A stretch of DNA of 17,762 bases, from the NCBI GenBank assembly GCA_000827265.1, contig KN834922.1, forward strand, positions 6,372 to 24,133, in the 5' to 3' direction. This document shows, in pieces, positions 1-8,996 of the stretch. Source of the DNA: Collybiopsis luxurians FD-317 M1 (lineage: Eukaryota; Basidiomycota; Agaricomycetes; Agaricales; Omphalotaceae). The notes beneath the pieces were generated by a model. That model ran no database searches. It saw only the letters and a list, made by a program, of their open reading frames with translations, and had not been told where the DNA came from. The translations under genes were made by a program, and so were the position numbers. How positions within the stretch are numbered: the stretch's first letter is position 1; the number at the start of each line of letters is the position of its first letter.

Positions 1-1205
1 TATACTTCATTTGTTCTTCTACTTATTCTACTCTATATTGTACTATATATCTTACTCTTGTACTGCTTCTTATATACTGTAGTATTGTATTTTATTATAT
101 ACTTGAAATGGTACATTATCATCTATTACTTCAGTTATAATACTTTAAGTACAGTCTATTATACTAATGTAAACTTAACATGCTTGAGTACAGTATATCT
201 GTGTAGTACAAAGCCTATACATATGTACATGGTATATATACAATAGGATATAATATCATTGTGCCTGTTTTGACCATGGGAAAATTTTTTTGATTGTAGA
301 CAGTTCACAGTGAGCTCATCATGTGATTTATAAAAAAGTGCGACCCTCTGCATAATTTCAACTAAATAAATGTTCTGATTGTGTATTTACATAAAAATAA
401 TCCATAACTATGTATTTGCAATGTGATTTTGAATGATTTGTAGCATTTACAACATTACTGCTTCTGGGATCCTCAGGAATTGGTCCAAAACCTGGGAAGC
501 CTAAACAACCTAAGCAGCCTAGAGTGCCTGAGGGTTCCTAGAATTTTGACAATTTCCTGTGTGTCCTCAGACTTCCTATATTTGCCTGGGAAAAAGGTGT
601 TTTTTCTGATGCTACATATTATCAAAGCAAGAATGTATTGTATCAGCCTACCCAAATGAATGCTTCTGCAAAGGTAGCATGGCCCTTACTAGCTGACTGT
701 TGGGCTGGATCAAGTTTGACCTTCCCATGAAAAGATCACCTTGTTTTTGCCATTTGGGACACTCATCAGAGACAAGTATCAATCCTTAATCAGTCCAAAT
801 GTAAAGTGGGTATCTTACTAACACACTATCCATCATCAATGCCATATATCATCAACCTGCTTACAGGAGACTGGTATCTTGTGTCCACTGCCCAAGACCT
901 AACATAGACAGGTTTTAATATTGTCCGTAGGTACAGGCTATACAAGTGATGGTAAGATAGTAAGATTAGGGTGAGAAATGGCCAGGATGGTCTTATATAC
1001 AGTATATCAAGTCATGATTGACTATGGGATGGTACTAATCATAGGATGGGGAGCTGTTACACCAATAAACTGGACCAAGGATCCATTCTGAACTCACTGA
1101 GAGGTCATAAAATGACAGCTTTGAAGTGGGTGAATGTCACTTCAGAACATTTACAACCAAATGTGTAGCATGAACATGCAGGACCAAATGCAATTTGAGT
1201 GTGCG
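1..1205. other. AT-rich flank without a recognised gene
   Basis: The first 250 bases are very AT-rich, with repeated TATA and GTACAGTATAT-like words. The only open frames are about 60 codons long, of low complexity and without recognisable motifs. A local GC-richer patch at about 457-540 contains many CCT words. I see no tRNA, rRNA or conserved protein. This stretch appears to lie outside the inverted repeat that begins near 1206. Confidence 0.6.
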
Positions 1206-1441
1206 CAAAGTAACTTTTCAAGTAACTTTTTAAATTTAATCAAGTTACTTGAAAGTTATATGCAAGTAACTTTTTTTCCCATGCTTGACAGCTTAACTTG
1301 CCAAGTTGTGGCAAAATGGACTTCTCATTAAAACTTCATTCTGGCACATTGAGTGTATTTGACTCACTATTAAAACTTCCTTAGTAGTTGAGTATATTGT
1401 TGAATAATAACATTTTACAAGTGCCCTAAGTGAGTTAAATG
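1206..1441 (+). repeat. Left inverted repeat of a DNA transposon-like element
   Basis: The segment is the inverted counterpart of 17568-17762. The best blocks are CAAGTAACTTTTTTTCCC followed by GCTTGACAGC (1263-1292) and CTTCTCATTAAAACTT (1321-1336). Their inverted copies at 17735-17709 and 17677-17662 are the same 74 nt apart end to end. A weaker block (AGTGAGTT.AATG, near 1428-1440) matches 17583-17570. Several AAGTAACTT words occur at the outer end, two of them as a potential hairpin (1219-1227 with 1243-1251). Long, imperfect inverted repeats with subterminal words are typical of cut-and-paste DNA transposons. The true outer edge and the target duplication were not identified. Confidence 0.6.
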
Positions 1442-1812
1442 CTTCCTGCTGCTGAAACTGCTGTTCAATCCATGGTCTCAAGTTTAATCACCTGGACTGG
1501 AATGCACAGAACTAAAGGCTCAATGAGTACTGTAAATTCTGGGGTCTATTCAAACATATACTTTAATATATTCACATCAATTCACTGTTTTGAGGCTATT
1601 TACATACAAGTGTGCCAAAAGCACATGAGCAGTACAAATAATTAAAACTGCAAATAAATACATAATTCTGAATGTAAATAAAGTCCATAGGTGACAGCGA
1701 GCCTTCATCCAAGTTCCTACAAATCTGAGTAGAAGGAAAAAAAAAGGAAAACAAAGATAAAATTTCTGTTTTATAAACTACTTACTATGAGGCTGTTTGC
1801 CTTTACCCTTTC
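1442..1812. other. Spacer between inverted repeat and transposon gene
   Basis: AT-rich sequence with no open frame that looks coding. It probably holds the 3' flank of the broken minus-strand gene that ends near 1813. An AATAAA occurs on the plus strand near 1653 but is not assigned to a gene. Confidence 0.4.
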
Positions 1813-2750
1813 CTACACCTTTTTGTTGATTTTATTCTGTCCCTTGAATTCATGACTATTGGAAATGCCTGCTGCTTCTAGAATTTCTTCAACATCATCA
1901 TTTATCTGATCTGTCCTCTTTCTCTGATGCTTTAGAATGGAAATTAAGTTGGATTTGCCATCTGAATCCTTCTCTAGCAAATGCTTCTCTGGGGCTAGAC
2001 CAGAGCCATTATACTTGCTTGTATGTGTAGCATTCAAATGTAGAGATTAAAGATGAGATAGAGTTGGAGATGACTCCTGGTCTATATCCATTTTCATATT
2101 TTTTGTCTTCACTGGGGCATCTGGCAGTAAAACTGGTGTAATCTTGGTTGGGGGTGTAAATGAGGCTATATTATCTCTTCCAGCTAGGGTGAATACATTT
2201 ATTTTTCCCTGGACTCCAAGCATATGGTAACCCATCTGCACAGTGTGCAGTTACAACTTGAGCACCATTCTTAAAGAGTTCCATATCTCTGAGAGACTTG
2301 ACATGCATTGAGCTGGGTAAAGCAGTGATACTATCAAGAATGATGTAAACAGGAGCATGTATTGTGTGGTTCCTGAGATACACTTTCTGGAAACTAAGAT
2401 GATGTTGCAGAACATCTATGAAACATGCAAAACCATAGCTCCAAGCCTCCATCAAAGAAGTGGGAGTTATTATCCAATATGTATGATACTGCACATGCAT
2501 GAAATATGTTACAGTATTCCAGGACAATGAGGTATTGTCCATACAGGTCCTTGTACTTAAGAGTCTTGGTTTGGGGTTGTACTAGTAGTTCACAAGTAGA
2601 GCACTTCAGATCACCTGAACATTTCCTCTTCTCAGCAATGGAACCTTTGCAAGTTGCGCTACCAGTCGAAACCCAAACCCATTTGCTCTGCTTGAAGGTT
2701 TTCTCATGTTGATCTCCTTTCTGCAATTCCCAGTGCTGATCACCATTTGA
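1813..2750 (-). pseudogene. Broken transposon-borne gene with GCM-like Cys-rich segment
   Basis: Four minus-strand open segments in different frames (2750-2394, 2542-2171, 2241-2047, 2037-1813) read like pieces of one protein. The first has a Cys-rich stretch, STGSATCKGS followed by RKCSGDLKCSTC, which resembles the zinc-binding GCM/WRKY-like domain at the N-terminus of some fungal and oomycete Mutator-like transposases. That assignment is from memory of family features and is tentative. The later pieces (for example ADGLPYAWSPGKNK, then FTLAGRDN in another frame at about 2200) look colinear but are separated by frame shifts. A TAG (2753-2751) closes the frame upstream. No complete DDE transposase core is visible. 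The gene points toward the left inverted repeat, consistent with being cargo or the transposase N-terminus of the element bounded by 1206 and 17762. Confidence 0.45.
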
Positions 2751-2867
2751 CTAGTCAAGGGAATCATCATTTATGGCTAAAAAATTCTGTAAACATCCCC
2801 ATACTCCAATAAACTGAAAGGTTCTACTTGCTTCTGTCACCCTCCATGGTTACACCTTCAGCTAGGG

Positions 2868-3048
2868 TCTGACATCAGGAAAAACCCTAAAGCCCAGGCT
2901 ACCTAGGCTGGCCAGGGGACACCCCCTAAATCCTAGGCAACCTCAGGCATCCTGAGGCCATCTCAAAGCCATTTCAACTGGCCTCAGAGATCCCAGGGAA
3001 CTCAGGGATCTTGAAGCTCCCTAGGATGCAGGGGGTGTTCCTGGGCAG
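2868..3048. repeat. GC-richer CCT/AGG word cluster at the insertion site
   Basis: A degenerate low-complexity patch built from words such as CCTAGG, CCTGAGG, CCTCAGG and GGCCT, clearly richer in G+C than its surroundings. It continues after the retrotransposon (CAGCCTGGGCTTCGGG at 16656-16671), so the LTR element landed inside it. A similar patch lies at 457-540. No exact repeat unit could be defined by eye. Confidence 0.45.
3044..3048. repeat. Target-site duplication GGCAG (left copy)
   Basis: GGCAG directly precedes the TG of the left LTR and is repeated directly after the CA of the right LTR at 16654-16658. Five-base duplications are usual for Ty3/gypsy integrases. Removing the element leaves CCTGGGCAGCCTGGG as the pre-insertion site. 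Confidence 0.9.
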
Positions 3049-3743
3049 TGTTAGGACCTTTACTACCTTTGTTGTTAGAAGCTTGTAGCAGGTTCAAGGA
3101 ATAGAAAGTATTTTATTATACCACAGCCAAGACAGAATATGCAATGGGGAGTCGCTACGTACAACAGGTGAATGAGTCCTGTATGGTTTTGGTATTGGAT
3201 GTGGAGGAATGATCCTCAAGTGTTGAATAATAAATCTAGTAGCTCAGTGCAACTAGAAATAGTATATCGAAAGAACTGGTTAAGATGGTATTAATGAGGG
3301 TTGACTCGGGAGGTTCGTGACTCGGTGTCTGTTTACCCTATGAGACGGAATATTCGAAAGGCTACAGCAGTCAAATAGTCTTGTCGATCAGTTTGACAAG
3401 TGAGAAGTGGATATGCCAGTGACTCGGTGTCAATGGGGTTTGCTCGACTCGGTGTTAAGCAGAATAATATTATAGACTAGTGAACAAGAGAACAGAAACA
3501 ACACAGATCAAGATAGTTCAGGTAATAACAGCATTAGCATGAGAGATGTAGGTACAAGGCTTTTATACTCTGTGGGAAGACATGTGGTCTTGTGAATAGA
3601 AGTTTGGAATGAGCAACTGGTTAGTTCGCCTCACAAAATGCATGTCAGATTTGGAGAGCTGAATTGATTGGTAAGACTATTATCGAGTCGTGGGGTGAGT
3701 GCACTGGTTGGAAAGAGCGGAAAAAATAGTGTAGGGCATAACA
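3049..3743 (-). repeat. 3' LTR of the element (left copy)
   Basis: 695 bp, TG...CA, the same length as the right copy, with no insertions or deletions between them. Hand alignment shows 27 differences, all transitions. In element orientation U3 starts at 3743, a TATAAAAG box lies at 3567-3560, the predicted R start is at 3535 and an AATAAA at 3117-3112. The repeated word GACTCGGTGT occurs at 3319-3328, 3421-3430 and 3446-3455. As the 3' LTR this copy would provide the polyadenylation site of the genomic RNA. Confidence 0.95.
3112..3117 (-). terminator. AATAAA polyadenylation signal in the 3' LTR
   Basis: On the minus strand the LTR contains TATAATAAAATACTT about 65 nt before its end. It is the only good AATAAA downstream of the predicted R start in the 3' LTR and would place the poly(A) site near 3090, giving an R of roughly 440 nt. 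The same word is present in the 5' LTR at 16027-16022, so read-through there would be required. Assignment is by motif only. Confidence 0.45.
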
Positions 3744-3746
3744 TTA

Positions 3747-3755
3747 CCCCCCCCC
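3747..3755 (-). other. Polypurine tract adjoining the 3' LTR
   Basis: Nine consecutive C on the plus strand, so G9 in the element, three bases (TAA in the element) before the TG of the 3' LTR. This is where plus-strand DNA synthesis of an LTR element is primed. A small hairpin (AGGGC/GCCCT, 3757-3771) lies just upstream in element orientation. A similar G-run is found at 7318-7312 after pol. Confidence 0.7.
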
Positions 3756-3885
3756 AAGGGCCTTGAGCCCTCGAAAGGATGTGTAGCTTTTGATGCGACA
3801 TGGTGTTGTGACTGCCGCACCATCAGATTGAGTTTCAATGTGCCGGCTGCCAGATTTCGATTGAAAACTCTAAGTCTGAAGGCCT

Positions 3886-3892
3886 TATAAAG
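3886..3892 (+). promoter_or_regulatory. TATA-like box of the first antisense gene
   Basis: CTTATAAAGC lies 55 bp upstream of the ATG at 3941 and is followed by a pyrimidine-rich stretch (CCCCTCTTCC) where transcription would start. This is typical of compact fungal promoters. It lies about 140 bp inside the 3' LTR junction, so the gene appears to have its own promoter, directed against the retrotransposon. Confidence 0.55.
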
Positions 3893-3940
3893 CTGGCACT
3901 CTGGGTTTTTGAGTCATTTTCCCCTCTTCCTTCGACCACT

Positions 3941-5907
3941 ATGTCTGCTTCGCAATCATCCCCCAACCAGCCTGCTGCCTCCTCCAGTAATCCGGGAGGT
4001 TCGAGGCCTCAAATTATTTTCAAATTTCCCCCAGCTGTTCAACCAATGTCGGCCATTCCTCTTTCCAATGCCCTCCCTTCTGTTCCTTCTGCAGCCAAGA
4101 AGATGCGGCGCATGGCATTCAAGTGTAGTTTGCTCCTCGCATATCCCTCGGTCCCAGTCTCTGCCAGTACCCCTTCTTCCCTTCCTTCCAATGTTCAATC
4201 CATCTATGACGACGCATATCTCACCAATTTGAGTCCAGAAGTTTTGGAACAGGTGCCTGATAATGAGTGGCATAAGATATTCACACTTTACCCCTCTTGC
4301 GAGTATTGTGCTTCACATAATCTCCAATCCTCCTGCTTCCTTCAATCAGATTCGCTCTCCTGTGCCACTTGCAAGATGAACTACCTGACGAGCAAGAAAT
4401 TTTGTTTGTTCAAAAGCATCTTCTGACTCCTGCAGTTCCATATCCTTGCAAAGCTTCCCCTCGTCATTGCCTATCGCTTTGTGTCAAGTCGTGGCAAATT
4501 TATCATTCGGGATGAGGAATGGGCTGCCCTAACAACTGGGTTATGCAATTACCCTTATTATTGCGAACATCCAGAGGAGCTGGGATTGGCTTCAGAGAAA
4601 CCAAGGGCTCAGGAGGGCAAAAGGAAAGCAGGTAAGTCTGGTGAGTCTGTGATAGGATAAGTACTCATCATCCTTCCAGTTGTCTCTTTGAACGCCTTCC
4701 AAAAGAGTCAGCTCCTTCGGCAGGAGAGGGTGCGTTTAGGGGAACTGAGTCGCAAGCCAGTTGTTCTGGCTCTGTCTCGCAAGGGGAAGGAGGTCATTCA
4801 TGACACCGTAGATATTGATGTTGAAATGGAGGTTCCCGATGCCATGGATTCCATGGATCTAGACTACCCAGAGGATGTCTCTCTCGCCTCCATTCCTATT
4901 CCCGCAGCACCTGCTCCAGTTCCGACGAAGCCTGCAGTCATTTGGCAAGTCAACAATAGGTGGTCTTATAGTGAGGTTTCCGGCTTGAAGATTTGGTTTT
5001 TTGAACCTCTCATCAAACCGGTTCCATCTGACAGTTCTATTCTGTCTCGAGATGAGAGTAAGTTTTCTCTTTTTTCTTTGAATGTTGTTTTTACTCATAT
5101 GGTCATCCTAATTAACTCTATTTTTAGTGATTCAAACTGCAATCAAATGCGTTGTTACGCAGATTGCTGAATTATTGTCTGGTCCTGGTAAGAAGATGTT
5201 AGAGCAGGATCTCTGGGCATTAGCAGATGGGATAATTCAAGGCATTTTTAATGAACTCGAGGAGCAACTGGTGAGTAGCTTCTTTATTTCCGGTTGTTCA
5301 TTGTGTCGCTAATTGTTTTGATGTTCCCTTTATAGAAACATCCTTTTTCTGAACCTCCCACCCCGTTCTCAAATAGCAGGTTAACCCAGTTTGTCAAGTC
5401 CCTCTCGATGATCAACTTGCCTTCCACCAATATTGTGGATGCTCAGCAAGATGAACTCCTCTGAGCATATCAGGAATATCAAGCTTTGTTGCAGAAGTCG
5501 GATCATCTGGAGACCGAGAATCTCCATCTGCAGGAACAAGTGGTCTCGCGTGATGCGCAGTTGAAGGATAAGGATGAAGAGCTGACTTGACTCAAATCCT
5601 TTGTTCGACATTTCACGGGTGACATTCAGTCGACTGTAAGTTTCCTTCTTCTCTTTTGACTGTTTTAGTGTTTTGATAGGGTATCTTATAGGAGGTCCAA
5701 CAACTAAGGGGAGCAGTGGAAGTTCAAGATGGTGAGATACAGGAGTTAAGGAAGAAGTTGGCTGCAAGTGAGGAGGCCCGTCCAGTCACAGCAGAAGAGT
5801 CGAAGTCGCGAGATGAAGAACTTGCCCAACTTCAGCAGCTTTTCGAGTCAGTCTGAGGGCAGTTTGCTGCTGCCTTGCCTTCCAAGCCTTCCTCTCGTAC
5901 TTCCTAG
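3941..5907 (+). pseudogene. Spliced antisense gene: six-Cys motif plus coiled coil (decayed)
   Basis: Five exons are supported by frame continuity and consensus splice sites: 3941-4631, 4680-5057, 5128-5270, 5336-5635 and 5692-5907. Introns are 48, 70, 65 and 56 nt, with donors GTAAGT (three) or GTGAGT and acceptors CAG/TAG. The joined frame has 576 codons. The N-terminus is Ser/Pro-rich. Residues 120-155 contain C-x2-C-x8-C-x8-C-x2-C-x10-C, a possible zinc-binding or DNA-binding motif; it is not a standard Zn2Cys6 cluster. Exons 4 and 5 are rich in Glu, Gln and Leu in a heptad-like pattern and should form a coiled coil. Four in-frame stops break it (4424, 5462, 5588, 5854), all TGA and all explained by CGA to TGA. 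The gene lies inside the retrotransposon between pol and the 3' LTR, on the strand opposite to gag-pol. Its function is unknown; a regulatory or DNA-binding role is only inferred from the Cys motif. Confidence 0.75.
4632..4679 (+). other. Intron 1 of the first antisense gene
   Basis: Donor GTAAGT and acceptor CCAG, 48 nt, phase 1. It contains in-frame stops, and its removal joins the upstream frame with the frame that continues at 4682. The other introns are 5058-5127 (phase 1), 5271-5335 (phase 0, branch-like GCTAATT near 5319) and 5636-5691 (phase 0). Confidence 0.75.
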
Positions 5908-6209
5908 AACTTTGGACTCGTATAATCTCTTGTATCTAGATAGATTCCCATTCTGAATTTTTTGTAGTTTCCTTTCCTAAATTAAGTCTTTTTCTTTTTT
6001 GGCCCCTCCTTTGTGTGAAATAAGAAGTTGCCCTGGGTTCGAAATAAGATATCTCCTGAGAATCAAAGTATTCAGAAGCTTCCATGAGGCATATGCATGT
6101 GGCTGCACATTTTGTTCCTTATTAGGTTCGTATCAGGCATCCTTGTCTCAATAAAAGGACACTTTTTCGAGACTCTTTCCCTATCCTCATTTCGAGATCC
6201 TCCCTTGTC
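5908..6209. other. Intergenic stretch between the two antisense genes
   Basis: It holds the 3' flank of the first antisense gene, with no perfect AATAAA (nearest AAATTAAG and GAAATAAG), and the promoter of the second. A T-rich run lies near 5985-6000. No other coding sequence is seen. Confidence 0.5.
6150..6157 (+). promoter_or_regulatory. TATA-like box of the second antisense gene
   Basis: AATAAAAG lies 60 bp upstream of the ATG at 6210 and is followed by a pyrimidine-rich leader (CTCTTTCCCTATCC). The spacing resembles that of the first antisense gene (55 bp), which supports both assignments. Confidence 0.45.
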
Positions 6210-7153
6210 ATGTCTTCCCCTTCTCCCTTTGACTCTGCTTCATTCCTAGATCATCTCACTGATGCTGCTGAGAGTATTTCTCAAGTCGTATCTGATCAGG
6301 ACATCCTTGTGAACCAAGCTCGTTGTGAGTTTGGGTGACTGCAGAGGGTTGTCGAGGGTCAATCCAATGAGATCCACGAGTTGTGAGAACTCTTGAGTTG
6401 AACTACGCAGGAATTTGCTGATAAGATGCTCAAGTTGTCTGTATGTCTTTTCGACTCATTGTAGGGTTTCCATGGCTCACTGATCCTTCCTAGCGAGATG
6501 CCCAGGAAGCCAGATATCTTCATGAAACTGCTGAAGTGACCATTAAGGAGCAAGATCAGGTTATTAAGGAGTTGCAAGACTCTCTCGTCAAGTCCCACAA
6601 CCTCCAACTGGCTGCTGAAGCTTTGGCCCAGGGGTGTGGAGTTGAATTATCTCAATTTCACGGCATTTACAAGGAGCTTTGTTGTCTCTTGAATATTGGA
6701 GATCTGCCCTTGGAACCAGTAACTACTAGCACCATTGCCCCTATGGACATATGGGGTGGTCCTTCATCTGAATCCTTTCCTTTCAAGATGAAGAGTGACT
6801 CCACTCCCAATTCCCTATCCAATTTCATTCCTTCTCTTGATACCACTTCCCTTCCCAGTACTCTCGTTGAGACTTGCAATACATCTCCTGTAGTGATCTT
6901 TTTGTCTGGTCACCCTAATGCCTACTTTGTTTGCACCGGGGAGGATCCTTTGACCTATTCATTGGTCAAGAAGAATGAAGATGAATTGGCAGATCCCAGC
7001 CTCCATATGGCTCTGTCCTTGCAGGATATATGGGAGCAGATGGAGATCAAGCATGTTGAAGATTTATATGCCCAGGAACTGGAGGAAGTATTTGGAATCC
7101 CTTTCAATGTTCGAGCCGAACATGATAAATTAAGCAAGTCATCCTTTGACTAG
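6210..7153 (+). pseudogene. Second spliced antisense gene: coiled-coil protein (decayed)
   Basis: Two exons, 6210-6440 (77 codons) and 6494-7153 (219 codons plus TAG), are separated by a 53-nt phase-0 intron with donor GTATGT, branch-like CTGAT at 6480-6484 and acceptor CTAG. The ATG follows a TATA-like box and pyrimidine-rich leader and begins MSSPSPFDS, resembling the Ser/Pro-rich start of the upstream gene. Residues about 45-135 are rich in Glu, Gln, Leu and Lys with heptad-like spacing, so a coiled coil is likely. The C-terminal half is acidic, with no motif I recognise. Exon 1 has three in-frame stops (6336, 6384, 6399), all TGA, each consistent with CGA to TGA; exon 2 is open throughout. 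An AATAAA follows at 7257. It converges on the 3' end of gag-pol, 206 bp away. The function is unknown; it could be a partner of the first antisense protein through coiled coils. Confidence 0.7.
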
Positions 7154-7256
7154 TCCCTCCGTTCCAGCCTTCTGTACCTGTATATCCCAATCTATGCCCA
7201 CTGTATGCTTTATTTCCCTGAAATAGAATTGTGAATTTGTTATGGTTTTTGATAAT

Positions 7257-7262
7257 AATAAA
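7257..7262 (+). terminator. AATAAA polyadenylation signal of the second antisense gene
   Basis: A perfect AATAAA 104 bp beyond the stop codon in an A/T-rich stretch, just before the convergent end of gag-pol. Assigned by motif and position only. Confidence 0.5.
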
Positions 7263-7311
7263 GAGAAACATGTTGAGAAATTGGAAATGAAAACTTGAAG
7301 TATTGCTTTTA

Positions 7312-7318
7312 CCCCCCC
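7312..7318 (-). other. Internal polypurine-like tract just past the end of pol
   Basis: Seven C on the plus strand, so AAAGGGGGGGTAAAA in element orientation, 42 bp after the pol stop codon. It resembles the terminal tract (CTTGGGGGGGGGTAA), and both continue with similar bases on their inner side (AAGG..TTGAG....TCGA on the plus strand). It could be the tract of an ancestral, shorter element, or a second priming site. Confidence 0.5.
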
Positions 7319-7455
7319 TTTAAGGTTGAGGTTTTGATTTCGAGAGTTGTTTCTCCTGATTAAATGACAGCTTCAGCTGCCTGTCTCAACTCCCTTTCCT
7401 CCTTGTCTTGCAGGGCTAGGCTTTCAAGTTCTTTGAGGAGCTCGAGAGGTAACTT

Positions 7456-7665
7456 TCATTTCCTCGGATGTGCTTTCTCCCACTCACGAATCAAATCAAT
7501 ACTTCCTACCATACCTTTCCAGGGAATCCAGGACTCCTCGTCATACCCTTTCCATTTGATCAAATACTGGATTCCTCTGTCTGTTTCTCCCATTGGATGA
7601 CTGTCTTTTATTGACTCGACTTCATATTCTGGTTCCCCTTTAATGAAGATTGGTGGGGGTGGCAA
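7456..7665 (-). pseudogene. Chromodomain at the C-terminus of integrase
   Basis: The segment PPPPIFIKGEPEYEVESI, then YLIKWKGYDEESWIPW, then LIREWEKAHPRK matches the chromodomain fold: EYEVE strand, aromatic Y and the WKGY...SWIP core, with the aromatic cage positions Y, W and W/Y present. In chromoviruses it is thought to bind methylated histone H3 and steer integration to heterochromatin. A TGA at 7458-7456 interrupts the frame, which otherwise continues for 31 more codons as a Leu/Glu-rich helix (about 7455-7363) to TAA at 7360. The chromodomain itself is intact. Confidence 0.9.
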
Positions 7666-7699
7666 TACGACTTGCTGGAAAGGATCCGGGTGATGGGGT

Positions 7700-8732
7700 T
7701 TTAGTCTATCGACATGGAATACATTATGGATTCATTGTAGGTCCCCTGATAACTCAAGTCGATAGGCATGAGATCCTATTTTATCGAGTATCGTGTAGGG
7801 TCCTGCCCACTTGTGATCCAATTTTTTGGTAGGCCTTCTTGTTCAGATGTTACCCATATCCAACCAGACTTGGTTGCCCTTTTCCAATCAGGATTTCCTG
7901 CATGGTGGCAATTGAACTGATTCACTGCTGCCTTGTTTGCTTCGTATATTTGTTGTTTTAAATATTTGTGTATTTCTTTTAACTCAGTAGCATACTGGTT
8001 TGCTTCTGAGTTGTTCACCTTTGAAAGGTTGATTGAAAGTTTCAGATGGTATCCTTTATTCGTGAAGAAGGGTGTTAATCCTGTAGTTGAATGGGGCGTG
8101 TTGTTGTATACAAATTCTGCAATAGGTAATAAGGCATCCCAGTTATCTTGGTCATAAGACGTATAGATTCTTAGGTATCCTTTGAGGCTTTGATTAGTTC
8201 TCTCTGTCTGCCCATCTGTTTGAGGGTGATATGCCATTGAGAGATGAGACTCGATACCAAGTATCTTACACAATTCCTTCCAAAACTGGGAGATGAACAA
8301 GCTTCCCCAATCAGAGACAATATCCGCTGGTAGCCCATGTTTTGAGAATACATTTTTGAGAAATAGTCTTGCAAATTCCTTTGCAGTGTCTGTCATGTGA
8401 CAGGGAATATAGATGGCTTGTTTTGTGAGCCGATCTACTACTACTAGGATTGCATCGCATTGTTCCTTTCCTGCTTTCGGGAGTTGTACTATATGATCCA
8501 TTGAAATTGAGCTCCAGGGTCTTTGCCCAATGGGTAGAGGTTTCAGATTCCCATATCGGAGAGTTCTTCTAGCCTTGGATCTTATACAAGTATGGCAGCT
8601 TTGTACATAATGATGTACATCTTTGCTGCTTCCTTTCCAAAAGAACAACTGATTGAGTATTTTTTTTGTTTTCTTCTTGCCCGGATGTCCTCTGAGTGCA
8701 TGATCATGATAGGCAGATAGTATGTCTTGTCA
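7700..8732 (-). pseudogene. Integrase domain
   Basis: The N-terminal zinc-binding module reads HDHALRGHPG ... CHTC (about 8712-8587). The catalytic core has D (8498-8496, SMDHI), D (8312-8310, VSDWGS) and E (8204-8202, QTERTNQ); 35 residues separate the second D from the E, the classic D,D35E spacing. The usual SDRGS is SDWGS here (TGG at 8309-8307), which CGG to TGG at a CpG would explain. The catalytic triad is intact. A one-base loss at 7877-7883 precedes the conserved GPY-type segment (WAGPYTI) and the VFHVDRLKP segment; both lie in the shifted frame. Confidence 0.9.
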
Positions 8733-8996
8733 AAGGTTTGTGTTGTTAGGGACATATATCTGACCTTGTCATTTAAGTAACCCATTTTCAAATACCACAT
8801 TTTTAATCTTTCCTTCTCAAATCTGCTTTATTGTGTCTCACATGAATTCGTCTTGTTCCACCTTTCAAATCTGTTCTAATAACAAGTCCTCATTCAAAAG
8901 CAATGCTGCGTTGAGTCGTTCCAGAGGAATCAATATTTGCTCTCTTCCTGCTCTGGCAGAGTCCCTATCGATTCCTTTCTTTGGGTATACATCTGC

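Noticed and set aside
58..655. Short ORFs in the left flank as genes
   Set aside because: About 60 codons each, biased composition, overlapping on both strands and without any recognisable feature.
4400..4435. A short intron ending at CTGACTCCTGCAG that would remove the TGA at 4424
   Set aside because: The acceptor and branch-like bases look good, but the only nearby donor would give an intron of about 32 nt, shorter than any other here. The frame also continues unchanged, so CGA to TGA is preferred.
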